Assembly (NCBI GenBank): GCA_021783095.1
Contig: JAJXUG010000028.1
Location: 1 to 51,470, forward strand
Source: Chloroflexota bacterium
Lineage (GTDB): Bacteria; Chloroflexota; Limnocylindria; Limnocylindrales; CSP1-4
Direction: 5' to 3'
Length of the DNA: 51,470 nucleotides
In this document: positions 45,256 through 51,470 of the stretch, piece by piece
Numbering within the stretch: the first letter of the stretch is position 1
Layout of the letters: each line of letters starts with the position of its first letter
The notes under the pieces: model-generated
Told to the model about the DNA's origin: nothing
Database searches by the model: none
Seen by the model: the letters and a program-made list of their open reading frames with translations, nothing else
Program-made: the position numbers and the translations under genes

Positions 45256-46419
45256 ATGCCGACGCCCCACCCCGAACCGCTCGTCGTCTACGGCCCCGCG
45301 AACCACGAATACGACTTCGGCCCCGGGCACCCGTTCACGCCCCGCCGGTTTGGTCCCGGCATCGACCTCCTGCTCGAGCTGGGCGCCAACCCGGACGCCT
45401 TCGCGCCGCCGCAGCCGGCCTCCGACGAGGTCCTCGGCTCCGTCCACACGGCGCCCTTCCTCGCGAGCATCCACCGGCTCTCCGAGTACCCCGAGCTGGT
45501 CGACCACGAGGCGGTGACCGATTCCGACACCCCGCCGTTCTACGGCATGGACCGCGCGGCGGCGAGCGTTGTCGGCGGGACGCTCGGGGCGATGGAGCGG
45601 ATCCTCGCCGGCGAGCGGATCCACGCCTTCCACCCCGGCGGCGGCCTGCACCACGCGTTCCCGGCCCGCGCGACGGGCTTCTGCGTCTACAACGACCTGG
45701 CAGTCGCGATCCGGCGAGCGCGCGACGAGGGCCACCGGGTCCTGTACCTCGACGTGGACGTCCACCACGGGGACGGCGTGGAGGGGATCTTCTGGGACGA
45801 CCCCCTGGTGCAGACGGTCTCATTCCACGAGACGGGGCTCCACCTGTTCCCGGGCACCGGGTGGGTGGAGGATCGTGGTGGTCTGGAGGCCGACGGCAGC
45901 GCCGTCAACATCCCGCTCGAGTCGGGCACCTCGGACGGGTCCTGGGTCGAGGCGGTCGAGCTTGTCGCGCCCGTCGTGGCGGCCGCGTTCCGGCCCACGA
46001 TCCTGGTGACCCAGCAGGGCTGCGACAGCCACGCCCTCGACCCGCTCGCCAACCTGCAGATCTCGACGCGGGCGATGTCGCGCGTGGCGCGACTGTTCGA
46101 TGAGCTCGCCCACCGGTACGCAGGCGGCCGCTGGCTCGCGACCGGGGGCGGGGGCTATGACGTGTACCGCGTGGTGCCGCGCGCCTGGGCGCTGGTGTGG
46201 CTCGCCCAGGCCCACCGCGACGCCCCCACCCACACGCCGCGCCGATGGCGAGAGCGCTGGGCCGCGGAGGCCGCGGCCTTCCACGCCGGCCCGCCGCCGA
46301 TCGAGATGTTCGATCCCGTCGGGTTGACCGCCACGGAATCGCAGCGCATCGTCGAGGTCAACCGGGCGACCGTGTCGCGGGCGCTGGAGCACACGCTGCG
46401 GGTTCTGGACGGGGAATGA
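45256..46419 (+). CDS. acuC: AcuC-type histone-deacetylase-family protein deacetylase
   Basis: 387 aa from ATG 45256. The Zn site and catalytic motifs are FHPGGGLHHA, DVDVHHGDGVEGIFW and ATGGGGYD, typical of class I/AcuC enzymes. The total length matches B. subtilis AcuC, which deacetylates and so activates acetyl-CoA synthetase. It diverges from the Pat-like gene (130 bp gap) and lies upstream of acsA on the same strand. Symbol given by similarity and context. Confidence 0.88.
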   Translation: MPTPHPEPLVVYGPANHEYDFGPGHPFTPRRFGPGIDLLLELGANPDAFAPPQPASDEVLGSVHTAPFLASIHRLSEYPELVDHEAVTDSDTPPFYGMDRAAASVVGGTLGAMERILAGERIHAFHPGGGLHHAFPARATGFCVYNDLAVAIRRARDEGHRVLYLDVDVHHGDGVEGIFWDDPLVQTVSFHETGLHLFPGTGWVEDRGGLEADGSAVNIPLESGTSDGSWVEAVELVAPVVAAAFRPTILVTQQGCDSHALDPLANLQISTRAMSRVARLFDELAHRYAGGRWLATGGGGYDVYRVVPRAWALVWLAQAHRDAPTHTPRRWRERWAAEAAAFHAGPPPIEMFDPVGLTATESQRIVEVNRATVSRALEHTLRVLDGE

Positions 46420-46487
46420 GCCCCTAGCCGGTCCTCTGTGCATAGTCAAGGTGCAGACGGTGCAGTGCCAGCCATGCGGCTAGCAGC

Positions 46488-46493
46488 TTGACA
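46488..46493 (+). promoter_or_regulatory. TTGACA -35-like element upstream of acsA
   Basis: An exact TTGACA in the 181-bp gap. No clean -10 at 16-18 bp follows (the region reads AGCGTT; GATACA is at 24 bp). A tandem GTGCAG-ACG-GTGCAG lies upstream at about 46451-46465. Regulation of acsA here is plausible but unproven. Confidence 0.3.
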
Positions 46494-46600
46494 GATCCGT
46501 TCGGACGCTTAGCGTTCGATACACACGCACCGGGAACGATCCTCTAGGCCCGCCAGTGTCCCGCGTCCCGGCGCCGCGCCCCATCGCCAGGAGGTGCCGC

Positions 46601-48559
46601 TTGACCGTCCCGCAGCCCGAGATTGAGGCCCTCTTCTCCGAGCGGCGAGAATTCGAGCCGCCTCCCGAGCTCGCTGCACACGCGAACGCCGGCCCGGGCC
46701 TGTACCAAGAGGCTGAAGCCGACTTCGAGGCGTTCTGGGCGAAGCAGGCCGCGAGCCGCCTTTCGTGGTCGAAGCCCTGGGACAAGGTCCTCGAGTGGGA
46801 GCTCCCCTACGCCAAGTGGTTCATCGGCGGAGAGATCAACGCGACCTACAACTGCGTCGACCGCCACGTGGAGAACGGGCTCGGCTCGAAGGTCGCGTAC
46901 TACTGGGAGGGCGAGCCCGGCGATACGCGCACGCTGACCTACGGCGACCTGCAGCGCGAGGTCAACAAGTGCGCCAACGCCCTCCTCGAGATGGGCGTCA
47001 AGACCGGCGACCGGGTCGGCATCTACATGCCGATGATCCCGGAGCTGCCCATCGCGATGCTCGCCTGCGCCAAGCTCGGCGCGCCGCATGTCGTGGTCTT
47101 CGGCGGGTTCAGCTCCGACGCCCTCGAGGGCCGGATGATCGACTCCGAGGCGGTGGTTCTGGTCACCTCCGACGGTGCCTGGCGGAACGGCAAGGTCCTG
47201 GACCTCAAGTCCGCAGCCGACGTGGCGGTCGACCACGCGAGCACGATCAAGAACGTGCTCGTCGTCAAGCGGACCGGCAACGACGTGGTCATGAAAGAGG
47301 GTCGCGACCACTGGTGGCACGACATGGTCGAGCGCCAGTCAGACCAGTGCGACCCGGTGCCGGTGGACTCGGAGCACCTGCTGTACCTGCTCCACACCTC
47401 GGGCACGACCGCCAAGCCCAAGGGCATCATGCACACGACCGGTGGCTACCTGACCGGCGTGACCACGACGCACCACTACATCTTCGACATCAAGCCTGAC
47501 GACGTGTACTGGTGCGCCGCCGACATCGGCTGGGTCACGGGGCACTCCTACATCGTGTACGGCCCCCTCGCCAACGCGACGACGAGCGTGATGTACGAGG
47601 GCGCTCCGATGTTCCCGGAGCCGGACCGCTGGTGGTCGATCATCGAGAAGTACAAGGTCAACATCCTGTACTGCGCGCCCACCGCCATCCGGGCCTTCAT
47701 GAAGCAGGGCGAGTCGTGGCCCCGCAAGCACGACCTGGGCAGCCTGCGGATCCTGGGCACCGTGGGCGAGCCGATCAACCCCGAGGCCTGGCTCTGGTAC
47801 CACGCGACCATCGGTGGCGGCAGGTGCCCGGTGGTCGACACCTGGTGGCAGACCGAGACCGGGATGATCCTCATCACCCCGCTGCCGGGCGTGACCACGC
47901 TCCGGCCGGGCTCCGGCACCGTTCCCTTCCCCGGCGTGGCGGCCAAGGTGGTCGATGCCGACGGCAAGGAGGTGGCCAATGGCTCGGGCGGCGGGTACCT
48001 CGTCCTCACCCGGCCCTGGCCGGCGATGCTCCGCGGGATCTACAAGGACCCCGAGCGGTTCATGACCACGTACTGGCGGCGCTTCCCGGGGATGTACTTC
48101 GCCGGTGATGGCTGCAAGGTGGACGCCGAGGGCTACTTCTGGCTCCTGGGCCGCGTCGACGACGTGATGAAGGTATCCGGCCACCGGATCAGCACGACCG
48201 AGGTCGAGTCCGCACTGGTCGACCACCACTCGGTCGCCGAGGCCGCCGTGGTGGGCCGCTCAGACCCGATCACCGGCGAGGCCATCTCGGCGTTCGTCAT
48301 CCTCAAGTCGCACATCGAGCCGAGCGAGGCGCTCGCCACCGAGCTGCGCGAGCACGTGGCCGAGAAGATCGGGCACATCGCGCGGCCCAAGCAGCTGCTG
48401 TTCACGCCCGAGCTGCCGAAGACGCGGTCCGGGAAGATCATGCGGCGGCTGCTGCGCGACATCGCCGAACACCGGCCGCTTGGTGACGTCACCACCCTCG
48501 CAGATTCCGGCATCGTGGAGACGATCCGCGAGAAGGCCGGCGCCGGCGAGGCCGAGTAG
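46601..48559 (+). CDS. acsA: Acetyl-CoA synthetase (AMP-forming)
   Basis: 652 aa from TTG 46601, fixed by GGAGGT seven bases upstream; a start at 46556 is less likely. It converts acetate, ATP and CoA to acetyl-CoA. Seen: YLLHTSGTTAKPKG (P-loop), WWQTETGM, YFAGDGCKVDAEGYFW, GRVDDVMKVSGHRIS, and the C-terminal PKTRSGKIMRR whose Lys612 is the residue acetylated by Pat enzymes. The neighbours supply acetylation, deacetylation and acetate uptake. Confidence 0.97.
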   Translation: MTVPQPEIEALFSERREFEPPPELAAHANAGPGLYQEAEADFEAFWAKQAASRLSWSKPWDKVLEWELPYAKWFIGGEINATYNCVDRHVENGLGSKVAYYWEGEPGDTRTLTYGDLQREVNKCANALLEMGVKTGDRVGIYMPMIPELPIAMLACAKLGAPHVVVFGGFSSDALEGRMIDSEAVVLVTSDGAWRNGKVLDLKSAADVAVDHASTIKNVLVVKRTGNDVVMKEGRDHWWHDMVERQSDQCDPVPVDSEHLLYLLHTSGTTAKPKGIMHTTGGYLTGVTTTHHYIFDIKPDDVYWCAADIGWVTGHSYIVYGPLANATTSVMYEGAPMFPEPDRWWSIIEKYKVNILYCAPTAIRAFMKQGESWPRKHDLGSLRILGTVGEPINPEAWLWYHATIGGGRCPVVDTWWQTETGMILITPLPGVTTLRPGSGTVPFPGVAAKVVDADGKEVANGSGGGYLVLTRPWPAMLRGIYKDPERFMTTYWRRFPGMYFAGDGCKVDAEGYFWLLGRVDDVMKVSGHRISTTEVESALVDHHSVAEAAVVGRSDPITGEAISAFVILKSHIEPSEALATELREHVAEKIGHIARPKQLLFTPELPKTRSGKIMRRLLRDIAEHRPLGDVTTLADSGIVETIREKAGAGEAE

Positions 48560-48678
48560 GGGCTCCGAACGCACGACGCTCCGCGGGGTCGACAGAGCGT
48601 CGGATGGTCGAGAGAGGCACGGAGGTATCCGTGAGCGCCGGCACGTTGCCGCATGCGCCGCGGAGAAAGGAGTGAGGC

Positions 48679-49251
48679 GTGGCTCAGGGCCAATCGGCAC
48701 CCAAGGAGGCGAACCCGGCTCCGCTGGGGTTGGCGGGATTCGCGCTCACCACGTTCGTCCTGTCGCTGGCGAACATGGGGGTCATCGGCGGTAGCTCGGT
48801 CCAGATCGTGGTGGCGCTGGCGCTCGGGTACGGCGGGCTCGCCCAGTTCTGCGCCGGGATGTGGGAGTTCAAGAACGGCAACACGTTCGGGGCGACCGCG
48901 TTCAGCTCGTTCGGAGCCTTCTGGCTCAGCTACGCGTTCTTCGTCTGGTTCTTCGCGGGGAACATGAAGCCTGAGGACGCGGCCGGCGCGGTCGGCACCT
49001 TCCTCCTGGCGTGGGGCATCTTCACGTTCTACATGTGGATCGCCACGCTCAAGCACCCGCGCACGGTCATGATCATCTTCCTCCTGCTGTGGATCACGTT
49101 CCTGCTGCTCGCGGTCGCTGAGTACAGCGGCAACGGCACCATCAAGCAGGTCGGCGGCTTCGTCGGCCTCCTGACCGCGATCGCGGCCTGGTACGCCTCA
49201 GCGCGCGCCGTCATCAACGATTCCTTCGGCCGGGAGGTGCTTCCCGGCTGA
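48679..49251 (+). CDS. Acetate uptake transporter, GPR1/FUN34/YaaH (SatP) family
   Basis: 190 aa, GTG start with AAGGAG upstream. The family signature NPAPLGLAGFALTT opens the protein, and six TM helices follow (for example IVVALALGYGGLAQFCAG, FLLAWGIFTFYMWIA, IIFLLLWITFLLLAVAEY). It moves acetate or succinate with protons, probably as a hexamer. It is placed 119 bases after acsA and so likely feeds it. Confidence 0.93.
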   Translation: MAQGQSAPKEANPAPLGLAGFALTTFVLSLANMGVIGGSSVQIVVALALGYGGLAQFCAGMWEFKNGNTFGATAFSSFGAFWLSYAFFVWFFAGNMKPEDAAGAVGTFLLAWGIFTFYMWIATLKHPRTVMIIFLLLWITFLLLAVAEYSGNGTIKQVGGFVGLLTAIAAWYASARAVINDSFGREVLPG

Positions 49252-49295
49252 CCCAGCCATCAGGCCCGTGGCGGGTCTGGCAAATCGCAACCGGT

Positions 49296-49326
49296 GACGC
49301 CCGGGTCGGCCTGCCGCCCGGGCGTC
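49296..49326 (+). terminator. Hairpin after the acetate transporter
   Basis: A perfect 10-bp stem GACGCCCGGG/CCCGGGCGTC with an 11-base loop, 45 bases past the stop. No T-tract follows, so it is a weak terminator or 3'-end stabiliser. Confidence 0.5.
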
Positions 49327-49381
49327 CGGCGTCCCGAGCATTTCGGCGATGCGGTGCGGCGCGCTAGACTCGCGCCGTCCG

Positions 49382-49419
49382 GCCCCCGTAGCTCAGCGGA
49401 TAGAGCGGCCGCCTTCTAA
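49382..49419 (+). pseudogene. 5' half of tRNA-Arg (anticodon TCT), interrupted after the anticodon loop
   Basis: GCCCCCG, TA, D arm GCTC/GAGC, G26, anticodon stem GCCGC and loop CTTCTAA are all correct for tRNA-Arg(TCT). A -10-like TAGACT stands at 49365-49370, as for a live gene. The expected GCGGC, T arm and CGGGGGC acceptor do not follow; GTGCCCGGGTG begins instead. No 3' half is found to the window end. Consistent with one end (attL or attR) of an element integrated into the tRNA gene. Confidence 0.75.
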
Positions 49420-49494
49420 GTGCCCGGGTGAGTGCGGCGTGCTACTGAGCGTGGGCAGGGGACCGGATCGGGCTCTGTTAGTTGCTCAGTGAAC

Positions 49495-49668
49495 CTATGA
49501 GGGCCGTCCCGGCTGCGCGCGTCCCCGGCCGTCGTCGGCGTGGGTGGGGCCGTCAGGTCTGGTTGTATCCATTTGGGCAACCAGACCAGTCCGATCCCAC
49601 TCAACCACGGTGTTGCGCTCCACCCCGAGCATCCTCGCCCGCTGGGTCTGCGAGTAGCCGATGCGCAT
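49495..49668 (-). CDS. Very small HTH protein at the element's edge
   Basis: 57 aa from ATG 49668. SQTQRARMLGVERNTVVEWD is a clean helix-turn-helix with recognition helix around ERNTVVEW. The rest is a charged tail. Size and position about 75 bp inside the tRNA junction fit an excisionase or small element regulator. No integrase is visible in the window. Confidence 0.55.
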   Translation of the reverse strand: MRIGYSQTQRARMLGVERNTVVEWDRTGLVAQMDTTRPDGPTHADDGRGRAQPGRPS

Positions 49669-49739
49669 GGGCCGGGCAAAGGGGCGCCCCAGGCGCCTTA
49701 CCGGCCGTCCTGGGGCGCTGTGGGCGGGCTGGGGGAATC

Positions 49740-49973
49740 CTAGGCGGTGCCGTCGCGCGGCGCCTCGGGGACGCTCTCGACGTTGACGCCCTCCACGACG
49801 GTCGTGTCGTCGATGACGACGAGCCCGGCGAACACGCCCCGCTGGTACAGGTGCGTCACGGTGCCGTGCGCGCCGCGGTTCGGCCCGCCGATGACGCGCG
49901 CGCGGTCCCCGAGCCGGAGGGTGCCGTTCGCGGTGTCCATCGGCCCGGGGTCTGTGGGCTGCCTCGTGGTCAT
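49740..49973 (-). CDS. Small KOW-like protein
   Basis: 77 aa, ATG overlapping the stop of the TadE-like gene (ATGA). LRLGDRARVIGGPNRGAHGT recalls KOW/SH3-like beta motifs found in NusG and ribosomal proteins. It is probably part of the element's leftward operon. Function unknown. Confidence 0.6.
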   Translation of the reverse strand: MTTRQPTDPGPMDTANGTLRLGDRARVIGGPNRGAHGTVTHLYQRGVFAGLVVIDDTTVVEGVNVESVPEAPRDGTA

Positions 49974-50446
49974 GGCGTTGCGCTCCCCGATGGTGCGGGC
50001 GTGGGCGTGGCCGGCATGAGCGCCGATGCCGTCGTGGACACCGGCCAGGACGCCGAGGTGAACAGGGGCGAGGTCCACGTGCAGCGTAGCCCGACGGCCA
50101 CGATGGCGCCGGGCCCCGGGCTCGGCGGCGTCAGGGTCGCGTCAGGGTCGGGGCAGCCGATCCGGCTGGACTCCGACGCCACCGCGGAGGCGAACGGGGC
50201 GCCTGGGCCGTCCTGGGCGGCCACGGCGGCGAGCGTGGCGGTCGCGTTCTGCTGGTCCGTCCGGTAGGCGAACAGGTAGCCCATCTGCGCGGCGCCCAGC
50301 AGGATCGCCATGAGCACGGGGAGCACGAGCGCGAACTCGACTAGGGCCTGTCCCCTCGGGGGACGCCGCTTGCGCAGCTCGAGGCCCGCGATGACGCCGA
50401 GGGCGCCGACCATGATCGCGTCGGCGGCGATCGCCTGCCCGGTCAT
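49970..50446 (-). CDS. TadE-like pseudopilin/membrane protein
   Basis: 158 aa from ATG 50446, overlapping the upstream stop. After a short TM (AIMVGALGVIAGLEL) comes RGQALVEFALVLPVLMAIL, the TadE-like signature with Glu at position 5 of the hydrophobic stretch. A periplasmic domain with two cysteines and a Pro/Thr/Ser-rich end follow. TadE proteins belong to tight-adherence pili. In an element this could serve cell contact for transfer. Confidence 0.75.
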   Translation of the reverse strand: MTGQAIAADAIMVGALGVIAGLELRKRRPPRGQALVEFALVLPVLMAILLGAAQMGYLFAYRTDQQNATATLAAVAAQDGPGAPFASAVASESSRIGCPDPDATLTPPSPGPGAIVAVGLRCTWTSPLFTSASWPVSTTASALMPATPTPAPSGSATP

Positions 50447-50907
50447 CGCCCGGCCCCCTCGAGGTCGGACGCGTCCCACGTCCACGGCGCGGCGTCGTAC
50501 CCCGGCACCCGGCGGGCCAGGGCGCGCCGGAGCTCGTCACAGAGGGCGCGGACGGCCGAGCCCTCCCATCCGGGGTGCTCGCAGCTCTGGTACTCGTAGC
50601 CGTCGATCGCCTTCAGCCCCTCGGCCACGGTGAGCCGGTGCGCGGGGCGCCGGTAGGCGTAGGGCCGGAGGTAGTACGCGTCGACGGGCCCGGGGAGCGT
50701 GCCCGCGGCCGGGTCCTCCCCGTAGCGGTGCGCCACGGAGGCGACGCACTCGGCGGCCAGGAGCGCGCCGAGCTCGTCCGCGTCGGCCGACAGGGCGCGC
50801 GGGGCGTGCCATGCGGCGTCGGGGCCGACCGTGACGCCGGCGGGCCCCTCGAGGGCGAGCCGGACCATGAGGTCAACGTGCTCGCGGGCGACGACGTAGG
50901 CGCTCAC
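50443..50907 (-). CDS. Phage-type hypothetical protein with YEYQSCEHPGW motif
   Basis: 154 aa, GTG start. The N-terminal SAYVVAREHVDLMVRLAL and the conserved LKAIDGYEYQSCEHPGWEGS, then PGYDAAPW, match a family I recall from phages and bacterial mobile regions. There the layout is SAYLV...HI ... NVASV..RY ... YEYQSCEHPGW. No biochemical role is known to me. It supports a mobile origin for this end of the window. Confidence 0.7.
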   Translation of the reverse strand: MSAYVVAREHVDLMVRLALEGPAGVTVGPDAAWHAPRALSADADELGALLAAECVASVAHRYGEDPAAGTLPGPVDAYYLRPYAYRRPAHRLTVAEGLKAIDGYEYQSCEHPGWEGSAVRALCDELRRALARRVPGYDAAPWTWDASDLEGAGR

Positions 50908-50983
50908 CGGACGGGCTCCGGCGGGTACGGGGGGAAGTCGTCCGGTCGGCAGGCGGGCGCCACCGCGACAACGGGGTTGGGAG

Positions 50984-51104
50984 CCATTGGAGCTAAGCCC
51001 TCCAAGGGAATGGCCCGCTCGGTGGGCTTAGCACCGGCGGGCCATGAGGTCCCCAGCGGCGGCGCACGGCCGCTCGGATGGGGGGTGCTGCTAAGCCCAG
51101 CCCC
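50984..51104. ncRNA. Three hairpins with invariant CTAAGCC heptaloop and covarying stems
   Basis: Hairpin 1 (50987-51005): TTGGAG-CTAAGCC-CTCCAA. Hairpin 2 (51010-51045) read on the minus strand: CGGTG-CTAAGCC-CACCG inside a further 8-bp stem ATGGCCCG/CGGGCCAT with one bulged base. Hairpin 3 (51083-51104): GCTG-CTAAGCC-CAGC plus GGG/CCC with one bulged T. The loop is the same seven bases each time, always closed by G-C, while stems differ yet stay paired. Hairpin 2 is inverted relative to 1 and 3, so as RNA its loop GGCTTAG can pair with the other two loops. Whether it is RNA, single-stranded DNA or a protein site is unknown. Confidence 0.7.
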
Positions 51105-51141
51105 GCGATCATACGCCGCGGCGCAAGGGGCCGTCAGGGGG

Positions 51142-51470
51142 TCACGGCACGGTCAGGGTGATTCGCTTCTTGGGCCCCCCGTCCATCGTGTGGTCGATCC
51201 CGAACGGCCCGGGCCGCCCGGTCGCCGGGCCGGGGTTGTCGAGGTTGATCCTCGACGGGTCGCCGAGCCCGGGCGCGGGCCTCTGCGGCACCCGGGACGA
51301 GTAGGGCGTCGAGAGCCCCTTCACCTCCCGGTCGGCGGGCGTCGGCATGAGGCTGGCGAACCCCTCGCCCTCGGCCGCGTCCGGGTCGAGGCCCAGGGCC
51401 TGCGCGGCGCGGCGCAGGTGCTTCCGGCGCCTCTCGAGCTGCGCGCGGAGCCACGGGCCGGGCTCGCCGC
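51142..51470 (-). CDS. C-terminal part of an element protein, cut by window edge
   Basis: The frame is open from the window edge and stops at 51142, giving at least 109 residues. A basic helical stretch (WLRAQLERRRKHLRRAAQAL) is followed by GLDPDAAEGEGFASLM and a Pro/Gly-rich tail ending KKRITLTVP. No family recognised. It runs in the same direction as the other element genes and is separated from them by the three-hairpin region. Confidence 0.55.
   Translation of the reverse strand, partial: GEPGPWLRAQLERRRKHLRRAAQALGLDPDAAEGEGFASLMPTPADREVKGLSTPYSSRVPQRPAPGLGDPSRINLDNPGPATGRPGPFGIDHTMDGGPKKRITLTVP

Noticed and set aside
49382..49700. Group I intron in the tRNA-Arg anticodon loop
   Set aside because: The insertion point is suitable, but no 3' exon with a T arm and CGGGGGC acceptor appears within 2 kb, and I cannot find the conserved intron core pairings. 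Element integration fits the neighbouring genes better.

Overview
The window is uniformly GC-rich (about 70 percent by eye) and densely coded, with GTG/TTG starts common and many 1- or 4-base stop/start overlaps. Gene content points to a high-GC, probably aerobic or facultative heterotroph: an actinobacterial-type short MutY, an oxo-acid dehydrogenase operon, a class E-like sortase, a MoxR/DUF58/VWA plus ABC-2 locus, and a DUF1611/enolase-superfamily pair. My best guess is Chloroflexota (Limnocylindria-like), or a deep actinobacterial-type lineage. No rRNA or marker set is present to settle this.

Left part (1-17.5 kb): a DEAD-box RNA helicase cut by the window edge diverges from mutY. Then come NAD(P)HX epimerase, a small membrane protein, glpD, a glycine-rich zinc-ribbon protein with a clear terminator, and a GNAT enzyme on the other strand. 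A 2-oxo-acid dehydrogenase operon follows (lpdA, E1-alpha, E1-beta ... E2, lipA, a DinB-like gene). It is split between E1-beta and E2 by 1.9 kb holding two small ORFs, an HTH-nuclease fusion and four 17-bp palindromes at a 50-bp period. An atypical adenosine-deaminase-family enzyme and a SufR-like regulator end this part.

Middle (17.5-33 kb): a sortase, then a leftward operon of eight tightly coupled genes (32.9 to 18.9 kb): a secreted or membrane protein, ABC ATPase, ABC-2 permease, a coiled-coil Gly/Gln-rich membrane protein, MoxR ATPase, DUF58 protein and two large VWA membrane proteins. It looks like one envelope-associated machine.

Right part (33-49.3 kb): DUF1015, an alpha/beta-hydrolase without its serine nucleophile, tRNA-Glu with terminator, a 0.9-kb gene-poor stretch, DUF1611 plus dipeptide-epimerase-like enzyme, two small proteins, a second hairpin array (again about 51-bp period) and an orphan DNA methyltransferase. 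Next is an acetate module: a GNAT/acyl-CoA ligase fusion (Pat-like), AcuC-type deacetylase, acetyl-CoA synthetase and a YaaH-family acetate transporter. Together these could form a complete reversible-acetylation switch on acetate activation.

Right edge (49.38-51.47 kb): the 5' half of a tRNA-Arg(TCT), with its promoter, breaks off after the anticodon loop into what looks like an integrated mobile element. The element carries small HTH, TadE-like and phage-type genes on the minus strand. Between two of them lie three hairpins with the same seven-base loop but different, compensating stems. This hairpin set and the 50-bp-period palindrome arrays are the most unusual signals in the window.
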